From NCBI GenBank assembly GCA_002438805.1, contig DJQV01000017.1:39193-77610 (forward strand): 38,418 nt of DNA, written 5' to 3'. Under the pieces are notes generated by a model. The model did not search any database and had not been told where the DNA came from. It saw only the letters and a list, made by a program, of their open reading frames with translations. Within the stretch, counting starts at the first letter, position 1. Every line of letters begins with the position of its first letter. This document shows, one piece after another, positions 24,921 to 33,027 of the stretch. A program made the position numbers and the translations under genes. Origin of the DNA: Bacteroidales bacterium UBA6377. Lineage in GTDB: Bacteria > Bacteroidota > Bacteroidia > Bacteroidales > UBA932.

Positions 24921-26627
24921 ATGAGACGTTATCTTATTTCTGTCGCCCTTTTGGCGCTGTCCCTCGTGGCCGGCGCCAAAACTGCTGTAAATGAGGGGCC
25001 GTCGGGCGAGACCCCGAAGTTTACCATGCACCTGATGGGAGATTCAACCATGGCGGACAAGGACATTTCCAAGGGCAACCCGGAGAGGGGATGGGGAATG
25101 GTTTTCGAGAATTTCGTTGACCCGTCCGTGAGGGTGATTAACTATGCCAAGAACGGCCGCAGCACCAAGAGTTTCATCGATGAAGGGCTCTGGGACAAGG
25201 TCAAGGCGAACATCCGCCCGGGGGACTACGTGTTCATCGAGTTCGGCCACAACGACGAGAAGTCCAACAAGCCGAAAGTCTACGCCGCCCCGTGGGGAGC
25301 TTATCAGGACAACCTGAGAATGTTCATCCGGACTGCGCGCGAACTCGGGGCGACCCCTGTATTGCTGACCCCTGTGGCGCGCAGGCGCTTTGTTGACGGG
25401 GTTCTGGACGAGAACACCCACGGCGAGTATCCGGAGGCGATGAAAGCTGTCGCAGCCGAGACCGGGACCGTTCTGATAGACATGGAAAAAGCCACTATCG
25501 ACTGGATCAAGGCTGCCGGGGATGAGGCTTCACGCCAATATTTCATGTGGGTTGAGCCCGGTATCTGTCCTGCCATGCCGGACGGCAGACAGGACGACAC
25601 GCATTCCAATGCCCGGGGAGCGCGCCGCAACTGTGATATCGTCTGCGACTCCATCCGTGTCAAGATTCCGCAGCTCGCAGAGCATCTCGTCCGTTATGAT
25701 TTCGTGGTGGACAAGGACGGCAGGGGAGACTTCCTCACCTTGCAGGACGCGATAGATGCTGTCCCTGACTATCAGAAGAGCGTGCAGACGACGATCCTCC
25801 TGAAGCCCGGCGTATACAGGGAGCGCATCATAATCCCGTCAGGCAAGCGCAATCTGAAGATAACTGGCTTTGGTGCTGACAATTCGGTGATTACGTACGA
25901 CAACTACGCCCGCAAGCTCTGGCCAGACAGCACGCATGAGATCGGCACGAGCGGAAGCGCCTCCGTGTTCGTGGATGCAGATGATGTGACCTTTGAGGAT
26001 CTGGGCATCCGCAATGATGCCGGAGAGGTCGGCCAGGCCGTTGCGCTCATGACAAACGGGGACCGTATCCTTCTGCGCCGCTGCCATATCTTCGGTAATC
26101 AGGATACCATCTATACCTACGGACGCTACGGGGAGGACGGGCAGACCTGCCGCAGCCTGTACGTGGACTGTCTGATCGAGGGGACCACCGACTTCATCTT
26201 CGGTCCGGGCAGGTGCTGGTTCGAGAACTGCGAGATCCGCTCCAAGCGCAACAGCTATATCACTGCCGCGTCCACTTTTGAAGGCGAAAAGTTCGGATAT
26301 GTGTTCAACCGTTGCCGTCTTACAACTGCTCCCGGCATAGACAAGGTATATCTGGGTCGTCCTTGGAGGGACTATGCAAAAGTGGTTTATCTCAACTGCG
26401 AGATGGGGCCGCACATCCGTCCGGAGGGATGGCACAACTGGAACAGGCCGGCCAAGGAGAAGACGGCCTTCTATGCCGAATACAATTGCAGCGGCCCCGG
26501 GGCGTCCACCGGTGGCCGTGTCGGCTGGTCTCATGTGCTGACTGGCACGCAGGCGGCTGACTATACGGTGGACAACGTGATGCGTAACTCCGCTGATGAC
26601 ATCTGGAGCCCTCTTGAAAGCAGGTAA
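24921..26627 (+). CDS. Two-domain pectin esterase: CE12 acetylesterase plus CE8 methylesterase
   Basis: A 568-residue secreted protein. The frame is open from 24846, but the ATG at 24921 has a signal peptide (MRRYLISVALLALSLVAGA) and follows the lyase stop by 2 bp. Residues about 33-245 are an SGNH hydrolase of the rhamnogalacturonan-acetylesterase type (CE12): GDST with nucleophile Ser42, FGHND (Asn111) and DDTH (Asp225, His228). Residues about 255-565 are a beta-helix pectin methylesterase (CE8) with all catalytic elements: QDT (Asp395), DFIFG (Asp424) and LGRPW (Arg480, Trp482). The protein can thus remove both acetyl and methyl groups from pectin, opening it for the lyase encoded just before. 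It ends convergently with the regulator; the 42-bp gap has only a short palindrome (26639-26650). Confidence 0.93.
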   Translation: MRRYLISVALLALSLVAGAKTAVNEGPSGETPKFTMHLMGDSTMADKDISKGNPERGWGMVFENFVDPSVRVINYAKNGRSTKSFIDEGLWDKVKANIRPGDYVFIEFGHNDEKSNKPKVYAAPWGAYQDNLRMFIRTARELGATPVLLTPVARRRFVDGVLDENTHGEYPEAMKAVAAETGTVLIDMEKATIDWIKAAGDEASRQYFMWVEPGICPAMPDGRQDDTHSNARGARRNCDIVCDSIRVKIPQLAEHLVRYDFVVDKDGRGDFLTLQDAIDAVPDYQKSVQTTILLKPGVYRERIIIPSGKRNLKITGFGADNSVITYDNYARKLWPDSTHEIGTSGSASVFVDADDVTFEDLGIRNDAGEVGQAVALMTNGDRILLRRCHIFGNQDTIYTYGRYGEDGQTCRSLYVDCLIEGTTDFIFGPGRCWFENCEIRSKRNSYITAASTFEGEKFGYVFNRCRLTTAPGIDKVYLGRPWRDYAKVVYLNCEMGPHIRPEGWHNWNRPAKEKTAFYAEYNCSGPGASTGGRVGWSHVLTGTQAADYTVDNVMRNSADDIWSPLESR

Positions 26628-26669
26628 TCGCGGTCATGCCGCTGCAGCGGGAGACTATGGAGCCGATGT

Positions 26670-29534
26670 CTAAGAAAGTTTCTTGCGGTATTCGCTCGGG
26701 GACATTCCGAAACGCTTCTTGAATGCTTTGCTGAAATAGTGCGAGTCGTTGAAGCCGGTCTTGTAGGCTATCTGTGATATTGAATATCCGCCATGCGAAA
26801 TCATCTCCGCGGCCCTGCTGAAGCGCAGGTCGCGGAGATATTCTGTAGGTGCCTTGCCGAGCAGGGCTCTGCATTTTTCAAACAGTGCAGAACGGCTGAC
26901 GTTCATCGCTGCGGCCATGTCCTCGGCGGTGAGGTCTCCGTTGTCGAGGTTTTCTTCAAGCATGGACACGAAGGCTCTCTTGAACTTGAGGTCTTCTCCG
27001 CTCAGGGGTATCATCCGCTCGGGGGCAGTGGCGGAAGCCGTGACGGCCTCAGCTGTCCTGTGGCCGTTTCTCCTTTTTGTAAGGATGAAGGCTGATACCA
27101 GGCCGAGTATTGCCACAAGTATGGCAAACTGGAGATACTTTTGTGTTCCCGGTTTTACTATTACGGTGATTTTCAGGTTGTTGTCTGGTTGTGCCCCGTC
27201 TGAGTTGGTGGATCTCAGCAGCAGTTCGTGCCGTCCGGGGCCGAGCCCGTCAATCTCCAGTTCCGGATTGCTGCCCAACTGTATCCAGGCGTTGTCTTCG
27301 GACATCTTCCAGGAGTACATGACCCGTTCAGGCCCTTTCATGTCCACGGCACCGAATCTTATTCTGAGCCTGCCGTCCCCGCGTACCTCTATGGTCCCAC
27401 CCTTGTCCGGGAAGATCCTCTTCCCGGCGTACTGGCAGTGGATCAGGAAAACTTTGGGGATGAAGTTGCTGTTGGAGACATTGTCGGGGTTGAAGTGAAG
27501 TATGCCGGCCGTGGTGTTGAACATGAGTTCCCCGCCTTTTGACATCAGCGGTTCGCCTTCGTTGAAAAGCATGTCCTTTCCGATCCTGTCGTATGACCAG
27601 CCTGTCATCTCCCCCGTGGCCGGGTTGTATTTGTTGAGCCCGCGGTAGGTCGAGATCCAGATGTTCCCGTTTCTGTCCTCTATTGACGAAAAGACAAAAT
27701 TGGACATGAGTCCGTCCTCGGTGGTGATGGCCGGGGATTTCAGGCTGCCGTCGGATGAGCAGTGCAGAAAACCGTTGCCGAAGGATGAGGCGTACATGTC
27801 TCCGTCCCGGGTGAAAAGGAGGTGCTGGATGTCATATTCTCTTGTGTCGGGAAGCTTCTCGAAGCGCAGCTGCTCCGGCTCGGCGTGTGGAGAGGTGCAC
27901 ACAAACACTCCTTTGCGGCCGGAGGCGTAGAGTTTTCCGTCCGGGCTGAATTTCAGGAATCGGATCTTGTCCATCTGGAATTTCTGCGCGGGGATTTTGT
28001 TGATGGTGCTGATGAAGAGTCTTTCGCCGCCGGAGGTCTCGATATAAGACACTCCGCCGTCGAAAGATCCTGTCCATAGCCGCGTGCCGCTGTCGGGGAG
28101 CAGACAATACACAAGATCCCCGTTTGAATCGTACGGATCGCCGGTTTTTTTGTATGTCCTTGGGCTGAAGGAGGGCCGTGAACTCATTTCAGAAATGGTG
28201 TTCTCGATGATGCCGCCTCCTTTTGTGCCTATCCATATATGTCCCCGGTGATCCTCGGTGATGCTGTAGGCCGGGTATGGGAGCTGCCAGGAAGCCACGG
28301 GGTGCAGGTCCTCTCCCAACAGGTGGATCTTTCCGTCCTTGGTGCCGGCATGGATCATTCCGTCGTGGCTCTGGAATATCGCCCTGACGCTGTTGGCCGG
28401 GGTCGGGGAACTGTTGCCTTTCTCGAAGCCGGACAGCTGGAAGTTGCTGTCTTTTCTGGATGCCCTCCCGACTCCGCCCCAGCTTCCTGAGAACCAGACG
28501 TTGTCCTGACTGTCGATGAAGGCATGGATGATGTTGTTTTCCTCGTTCCAGCCTTGTGGGGCGCGGGGGTCGTAGTGGAGCGGTACAAGACTGAGTGTCT
28601 CCGGATCGAAGAATCCTATTCCGCCAAGCGGTGACCATAGCCAGACGGTGCCGTCTCCGGCGGAGAATGTCCAGATTCTGGAGTGGAGGTGGCATGTTTT
28701 CGGGACACTCACCGGACGGAGTTTCCATTTGTCTATGTCCAGATGGGAGAGCCTGCCCCCGCTGGAGCCGAGCAGGAGATTTATAGTCCCGGGTATATTG
28801 GCGATGAGGCTTATGTCATAACCGGTACCGGTCTCGACTTCGAATATGCGCCCGTCGATGGATTCTATTATCAGGCCGTCCCGGCTGCCGAAGCGCAGGG
28901 CCCCGGAGGATTCTTCGATGCAGTAGCCCGGGTTTTCGCTGACCGTCATCCTGTTGCGCATGATAACTTTGTCCGTGGCTGTCCAGACATTGTCTTCGGC
29001 ATCTTTGTATATGCCATTTATTTTGTCCGAAGAGGAGACGGCGCAGTATTCGTACAGTGTACAGTTGCGTCCCGCATCTGAGTATTTTGTGCGCAGAACG
29101 GTGTTGTCTGAGGTCACGAAGCAGAAATCGTCCGAAGAAAGCTTGTAGATCTGGTTTATGTCCTGATCCGTGTGCGTGGGGCTGAAGGTTTCGGCCCTTG
29201 TATCGAAACGGTAAAGTTTGCCGTCATACGACAGGATCCACAGTTGTCCGAAACTGTCCCTTTCGATTCTGTCGAAACGGTTGTTGGCCTTCTTTGGCTC
29301 CATTCCGGCGACGTCAAGCCGGAATCCGGTAAAGCCTATGCCGTCGAAACGGTACAGCCCGGACCAGCTCGCCAGCCACAGGCATCCGTTGCTGTCCTGT
29401 GTCATGTCCTGGACGAGTGTCCTCGGGAGGCCCCGTTCTTTCATATAGTAGGTGAACTGGAATCTTGAAACCGCATCTGAATGCAGTGCGGAGGCGATTA
29501 TCAGAAAAAATGATATGAAAAGTCTTTTTATCAC
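26670..29534 (-). CDS. Membrane-spanning propeller/Y_Y_Y sensor with AraC DNA-binding domain (no kinase)
   Basis: A 954-residue regulator resembling a Bacteroides hybrid two-component system (HTCS) but shorter. After a signal peptide (about 1-21), residues about 25-690 are two-component-regulator propeller repeats (SNGCLWLASWSGLYRFDG, GQLWILSYDGKLYRFD, GHIWIGTKGGGIIEN, GNIWISTYRGLNKYNP). A Y_Y_Y beta-sandwich follows (about 700-793, MKGPERVMYSWKMSEDN), then one membrane helix (about 800-820) and an AraC-type helix-turn-helix domain (about 845-954, AAAMNVSRSALFEKCRALLGKAPTEYLRDLRF and SQIAYKTGFNDSHYFSKAFKK). No histidine-kinase or receiver domain lies between the helix and the DNA-binding domain; only about 25 residues do. 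It probably senses a periplasmic oligosaccharide and activates the locus genes directly from the membrane. Confidence 0.9.
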   Translation of the reverse strand: MIKRLFISFFLIIASALHSDAVSRFQFTYYMKERGLPRTLVQDMTQDSNGCLWLASWSGLYRFDGIGFTGFRLDVAGMEPKKANNRFDRIERDSFGQLWILSYDGKLYRFDTRAETFSPTHTDQDINQIYKLSSDDFCFVTSDNTVLRTKYSDAGRNCTLYEYCAVSSSDKINGIYKDAEDNVWTATDKVIMRNRMTVSENPGYCIEESSGALRFGSRDGLIIESIDGRIFEVETGTGYDISLIANIPGTINLLLGSSGGRLSHLDIDKWKLRPVSVPKTCHLHSRIWTFSAGDGTVWLWSPLGGIGFFDPETLSLVPLHYDPRAPQGWNEENNIIHAFIDSQDNVWFSGSWGGVGRASRKDSNFQLSGFEKGNSSPTPANSVRAIFQSHDGMIHAGTKDGKIHLLGEDLHPVASWQLPYPAYSITEDHRGHIWIGTKGGGIIENTISEMSSRPSFSPRTYKKTGDPYDSNGDLVYCLLPDSGTRLWTGSFDGGVSYIETSGGERLFISTINKIPAQKFQMDKIRFLKFSPDGKLYASGRKGVFVCTSPHAEPEQLRFEKLPDTREYDIQHLLFTRDGDMYASSFGNGFLHCSSDGSLKSPAITTEDGLMSNFVFSSIEDRNGNIWISTYRGLNKYNPATGEMTGWSYDRIGKDMLFNEGEPLMSKGGELMFNTTAGILHFNPDNVSNSNFIPKVFLIHCQYAGKRIFPDKGGTIEVRGDGRLRIRFGAVDMKGPERVMYSWKMSEDNAWIQLGSNPELEIDGLGPGRHELLLRSTNSDGAQPDNNLKITVIVKPGTQKYLQFAILVAILGLVSAFILTKRRNGHRTAEAVTASATAPERMIPLSGEDLKFKRAFVSMLEENLDNGDLTAEDMAAAMNVSRSALFEKCRALLGKAPTEYLRDLRFSRAAEMISHGGYSISQIAYKTGFNDSHYFSKAFKKRFGMSPSEYRKKLS

Positions 29535-29553
29535 TATCTATAGTTTATGATAC

Positions 29554-29579
29554 AATTACACTTTTATGAAGGTGTAATT
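29554..29579. repeat. Inverted repeat in the regulator leader
   Basis: AATTACAC (29554-29561) and GTGTAATT (29572-29579), a perfect 8-bp inverted repeat with a 10-nt centre. It sits between the predicted regulator promoter and its start codon, so it could be an autoregulatory operator or an mRNA hairpin. Confidence 0.4.
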
Positions 29580-29606
29580 CGGACGATATTACCCCTTTTT
29601 CAGATG

Positions 29607-29614
29607 CAAATATA
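29607..29614 (-). promoter_or_regulatory. Predicted -7 box of the regulator gene
   Basis: TATATTTG on the minus strand, a perfect -7 consensus, giving a leader of about 65 nt before the start at 29534. It is divergent from the -7 box of the candidate small RNA at 29637. Confidence 0.6.
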
Positions 29615-29636
29615 CCACTTTTTTATACTTCTTGTC

Positions 29637-29644
29637 TACCTTTG
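29637..29644 (+). promoter_or_regulatory. Predicted -7 box of the candidate pseudoknot RNA
   Basis: TACCTTTG on the plus strand matches TAnnTTTG exactly. No clear -33 TTG is seen. Transcription would start near 29650. Confidence 0.5.
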
Positions 29645-29649
29645 CATTG

Positions 29650-29833
29650 CTGCTTTTAGTTCTAACCTGTTTGATGATTGAGGCCTCGGTGCACTTTGTC
29701 ATTGTGGTAATTTGTTTTGATGTTCCGGGCCTCAGTTATGACAAGCGGTACCTAACTTAAATTATCCTGGGTATTAGCGGTTAATAATTTTGTATTCGGA
29801 ATTAGGGAGGTTACCAGGAGCCTCCCTTTTTTT
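29650..29833 (+). ncRNA. Candidate structured small RNA with a potential pseudoknot
   Basis: No protein-coding frame explains this stretch, yet it holds many exact complementary segments in order. TGAGGCC (29679-29685) pairs with GGCCTCA (29728-29734), extended by CGG/CCG. TTGTCAT (29696-29702) pairs with ATGACAA (29738-29744). Because the second arm starts inside the first pair and ends outside it, both together form an H-type pseudoknot. Further on, AAATTAT (29759-29765) pairs with ATAATTT (29784-29790), and CCTAA (29751-29755) with TTAGG (29802-29806), which overlaps the terminator stem. The RNA would be about 185 nt. No gene lies downstream on this strand, so a trans-acting RNA is more likely than a riboswitch. 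I cannot assign it to a named family. Confidence 0.55.
29804..29833 (+). terminator. Rho-independent terminator of the candidate small RNA
   Basis: AGGGAGG (29804-29810) and CCTCCCT (29821-29827) form a 7-bp stem, followed by a run of seven T at 29827-29833. Its left arm overlaps TTAGG, which could alternatively pair with CCTAA at 29751. Confidence 0.85.
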
Positions 29834-30128
29834 ATTGGAGCTCCGCCCCAAACCCCTGCGGCGCTCAAGTCGCTTTCGGACTTTGCCGGTGCAAAGTCCC
29901 GGCCCCGGGCGGTCCGCTGATGCGGACTTCGAGCCATTCCATTTTCCTTGCAAGCTTTCGCCGGGCATCTCCGCTGATTATTACTTGCCCCAATCCGTCA
30001 CCCGAAATGTCTGTTTGCCTGCTCTCTTACTTGCAGGTAGGGGTGTTTTGTGAGGAGTCCATGAGCTGTTCCGCGTTCTTCCTTTGCCGTCTCGACTCGA
30101 GCCCCCCCCCCGGTGAATCGCGAGGAGT
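29834..30128. other. Non-coding, GC-rich hairpin-containing stretch
   Basis: No supported gene. It holds a perfect 9-bp hairpin (29878-29886 with 29891-29899, 4-nt loop), a second hairpin GTCCGC/GCGGAC (29912-29927), and a run of ten C at 30102-30111. Short reading frames here are low-complexity Arg/Pro/Gly shadows. It lies downstream of GH115 on the minus strand and after the small-RNA terminator on the plus strand, so it may be a 3' region or a decayed mobile element; nothing proves either. Confidence 0.5.
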
Positions 30129-32603
30129 TCAGGAGGGCTTGACCGGGAAAATGTAGAACCGGCGATCCGGCTTGAAGTCCAGCATCCACTGATCGAAGAT
30201 GATATGGTCATCAACTGCGGTCAGTGTCAGAGTATGCGCTCCGGATGGGATTGCAAGCGGGATCTCCACCACCCTCTGACCCCGCATCACGTTCTCTTTC
30301 CACTGCTCGCTGCGTAATGGTTCCTTTATGGAAATGACTTTAGGGTCTCCGCCGTCCACGGAGACTGAAAAGCGGATGTCCCCCTTGTCATTGGCCTGTG
30401 TCGGAATCAAAGCGACACGCAAAACCGCATCAGCGGATCTTGCAGTCCTGAAATGGTATTCCAGACTTTCTCCGGAGGGCACCGGCACGGCATTGCCGCT
30501 GTGTCCCAGATTCTGCACCGGCGTGACTTCCGCAGAAGCCGAAGAGAAATCGCAGGCGTTGCTGGCCAGGCACTCTACGCTCAGGCTGTCCAGGGGTGCG
30601 GCTTCCCAGGAGTCGGCAAGTCCTGACCACTCCCGGCATTCATCTTCGCTGAGCATCACGGGAAGAACCGGAGCCCGGAATGCATGCAGATCCCTCGGCC
30701 TTTCGCACATCAGCCCACGCCATTTCCCGCCGGACATCACATCATTATAATATCGGGTCAGGCTTCTGATTTCCTGATATGCCGTCTGGCTTGCCGCCGC
30801 TGCCGCCATCATCACGCTGTCAGTCTTCCACACTCCCGGCGCGTAGGTTGTCTTTGCACGCTCCCGTGCCTTCTGGGCGTAAAGCATCTTTTCCGCCATG
30901 GCCCTTGTCGCGTTGACGGGGTACTCGACAGCGGCGAAGTAAGCATCCAGACTCCTTGGTGGTACAAGTTTTTTCGCCTCAAGAACGTGATCCGACACTT
31001 TGCGCAGGTCATCTATGTACCGCTGCGCCTCATCTCCGAACACGTTGAAACTGAACTCTGTATCCGAGGCCGCAGACAGGCCGTCAGGGTGTCTTTCCCG
31101 GTCGGGAAGCTCTACCTGGCTCCAGCCCATGAACTCCGGGCGACGCATCGAGGCAAGCCGGTAGTATTCGCTCATCGTCGGCGCCAAAAGGTCTCCAGCC
31201 TGCTCCCCGAACTCCCTGCACAGCCATTTTTCAAGATGGGCGTTTACGCTCTGCGGCCCGACGGAACGGATGTTCCAGGCCATGTCAAGGAACAGTTCGA
31301 GATCATAAGCCGCTACTTTCGGGTCGTGGACGTTGGCTATCCACAGCTTCCGGACATTGTGGTCGTAGGCCTGCCGCATCTCATGGTATATCAGCCCGGG
31401 CTGTGTAGAACTCAGCCACAGGCAGTCATGAGGACGGCCGGCGTAGCTCAGGTGGTAGTAGACACCGGCCCCGCCACGGCGCGTCTGCTGCTGGGCTGAA
31501 CTGAGACGCGTCATGTAGCCGTAGTTGTCATCGCACCACACTATGGTGACGTCTTCGGGCACCTCAAGCCCGTTTTCCATTATCTCCAGCACCTCCTTGT
31601 AAGGCATGAACATCTGCGGGACGTCCGCACCGACGTGCCGGCGCAAAAGCTCCCTCTGGTCATAAATAACCTGCTGGAGAGCAGATGTCTTCTCCTCCAA
31701 TGTGCGTACCCCCTCCATCGAGCCGTCGTGGATGCCCCGCATTCCTATTGTGTACAGGCCCGGCCGGCCGTTCATCTCCATGAGACGTTCCGTCCAGTAG
31801 TCCAGGACGCCCTGCCTGTTTGTGATATAGTTATACCTTCCGCGCACAGACTCGTCCCATTCCCCGACATTGTTGCGCAGCAGAGGCTCGCAGTGGGATG
31901 TGCCGATGAAAATTCCGCAGGAATCCGCCGCCTCGCGCGCTCCCCTCACTTCAAAGAACGGGGTGGTGCCAGGATGCATCCCAGGCCAAAGTGTATTCGC
32001 CCTCAGGCGGAGAAGGAGTTTGAAAAGCTCCCGGTAAGTGTCCGCGCTTATCGTCTCGGGATTGTCCTGGGGCGAAAATGTCTGTGTGCTCCAAGGCCTG
32101 AATGCCCAGTCCTCATCATTGAGAAAGAATCCCCTGTACTCGACCGACGGGTGCTGGAATGTGCTGAACCCGTCCGGAAGTTCCAGAGAAGCACGTTTCC
32201 CGGGACGTGAATCTCCCCACCATATCCATGGGGAAACCCCGGCGAGGCGCGAGAGCTCAAGGGCACCGTATGCGGTGCCTCGGGCATCGGAGCCGACGAT
32301 GACAACCTGCCTGCCGCAGGTGCCGATATAGAAGGCCTCTTTAACAAAAGACAGGGAGTCGGCAATGTCCGCAGGCACTCCAAGCCGGCGGAGACTTGTC
32401 TTGTCCCGGTTGAATTGGATTATCTTGACGGTGGCGTCGCCGGCACCTGTCCGGCGCGGTTTGAGTCCGGTGACTTCTTCAAGATCATCTTTCAGCATAT
32501 CAACAGCGACGCCGACCACAGGGTCGGCGTTGCGTGATACGTTGATGGTGACAGGAGATGCTCCGTTGAACCACAGGAACGCCAATATTGCCAGCGCGCC
32601 CAT
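30129..32603 (-). CDS. GH115 alpha-glucuronidase
   Basis: An 824-residue glycoside hydrolase of family 115, which removes (4-O-methyl)glucuronic acid from glucuronoxylan. Family features include the N-terminal domain with DMLKDDLEEVTG and VIVGSDARGTAYGALELSRLAGVSPWIWWGD, then FLNDEDWAFRPW, LRLRANTLWPGMHP, GTSHCEPLLRNN, YTIGMRGIHDGSM, VIWCDDNYGY-type sequence (VWCDDNYGYMTRL), and GVYYHLSYAGRPHD, ending in a C-terminal beta-sandwich (about 640-824). The length is close to known members. The N-terminus is a short hydrophobic stretch without a basic n-region, so export is likely but not certain. It starts 1 bp after the YhcH-family gene and is the last gene of the uxaC transcript, which links released glucuronate directly to its isomerase. 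Confidence 0.92.
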   Translation of the reverse strand: MGALAILAFLWFNGASPVTINVSRNADPVVGVAVDMLKDDLEEVTGLKPRRTGAGDATVKIIQFNRDKTSLRRLGVPADIADSLSFVKEAFYIGTCGRQVVIVGSDARGTAYGALELSRLAGVSPWIWWGDSRPGKRASLELPDGFSTFQHPSVEYRGFFLNDEDWAFRPWSTQTFSPQDNPETISADTYRELFKLLLRLRANTLWPGMHPGTTPFFEVRGAREAADSCGIFIGTSHCEPLLRNNVGEWDESVRGRYNYITNRQGVLDYWTERLMEMNGRPGLYTIGMRGIHDGSMEGVRTLEEKTSALQQVIYDQRELLRRHVGADVPQMFMPYKEVLEIMENGLEVPEDVTIVWCDDNYGYMTRLSSAQQQTRRGGAGVYYHLSYAGRPHDCLWLSSTQPGLIYHEMRQAYDHNVRKLWIANVHDPKVAAYDLELFLDMAWNIRSVGPQSVNAHLEKWLCREFGEQAGDLLAPTMSEYYRLASMRRPEFMGWSQVELPDRERHPDGLSAASDTEFSFNVFGDEAQRYIDDLRKVSDHVLEAKKLVPPRSLDAYFAAVEYPVNATRAMAEKMLYAQKARERAKTTYAPGVWKTDSVMMAAAAASQTAYQEIRSLTRYYNDVMSGGKWRGLMCERPRDLHAFRAPVLPVMLSEDECREWSGLADSWEAAPLDSLSVECLASNACDFSSASAEVTPVQNLGHSGNAVPVPSGESLEYHFRTARSADAVLRVALIPTQANDKGDIRFSVSVDGGDPKVISIKEPLRSEQWKENVMRGQRVVEIPLAIPSGAHTLTLTAVDDHIIFDQWMLDFKPDRRFYIFPVKPS

Positions 32604-32604
32604 A

Positions 32605-33024
32605 TTATGCCACCTTTACCTTGAAGATCGCCTTGTGGATGGTTCCTTCACCGATGAGAGGGGCGTGTGCCGTCTCAGGTGCGAACACAATCTTGTCTCC
32701 GGCCTTGACTGTGACAGTCTTCCAGTCTTTGTCCTTGTAGAAGAGTATGTCCTTCTCCGTGTTGAACTCACCGTCCGGCTCGCGGCATTCGCTGCGCGGC
32801 TTCACTCCGAAGCTCTCGTCCTTGGAGAGCGGCACCTGGATGTCGATGTACTTGTCGTGCACCTCGAGACGGGCCTGTTCCGGGGTCTTCATCTGGGAAT
32901 CCACGATGTTGACAAAGAGATTGTCCCCGTCGATGACGTGCTTCCCGTTTTCCAGAGACTTGAGGTCTGTGGAGGCCATGTATTCAAGGGCCTTTATATA
33001 GTTGGGATTCTTTGTGTAGTCCAT
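32605..33024 (-). CDS. YhcH/YjgK/YiaL family protein (DUF386)
   Basis: A 139-residue cytoplasmic, cupin-like protein of the YhcH/YjgK/YiaL (TabA, EbgC) group. Visible features are the NLFVNIVDSQMKTPEQARLEVHDKYIDIQVPL core with conserved Glu and His, and the C-terminal GDKIVFAPETAHAPLI. Members act on the anomeric form or enol chemistry of sugar acids, such as opening or mutarotation of N-acetylneuraminate derivatives and uronate-like sugars; the reaction here is not known. It lies 3 bp after uxaC and 1 bp before GH115, so a role in handling released uronates (for example anomer conversion) is plausible. The length is slightly below the usual 150. Confidence 0.9.
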   Translation of the reverse strand: MDYTKNPNYIKALEYMASTDLKSLENGKHVIDGDNLFVNIVDSQMKTPEQARLEVHDKYIDIQVPLSKDESFGVKPRSECREPDGEFNTEKDILFYKDKDWKTVTVKAGDKIVFAPETAHAPLIGEGTIHKAIFKVKVA

Positions 33025-33027
33025 GTC

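Noticed and set aside
29759..29833. Riboswitch or attenuator reading of the CCTAA/TTAGG versus terminator alternative
   Set aside because: No gene follows on the plus strand, so there is nothing for a switch to control; a stand-alone RNA is a better reading.
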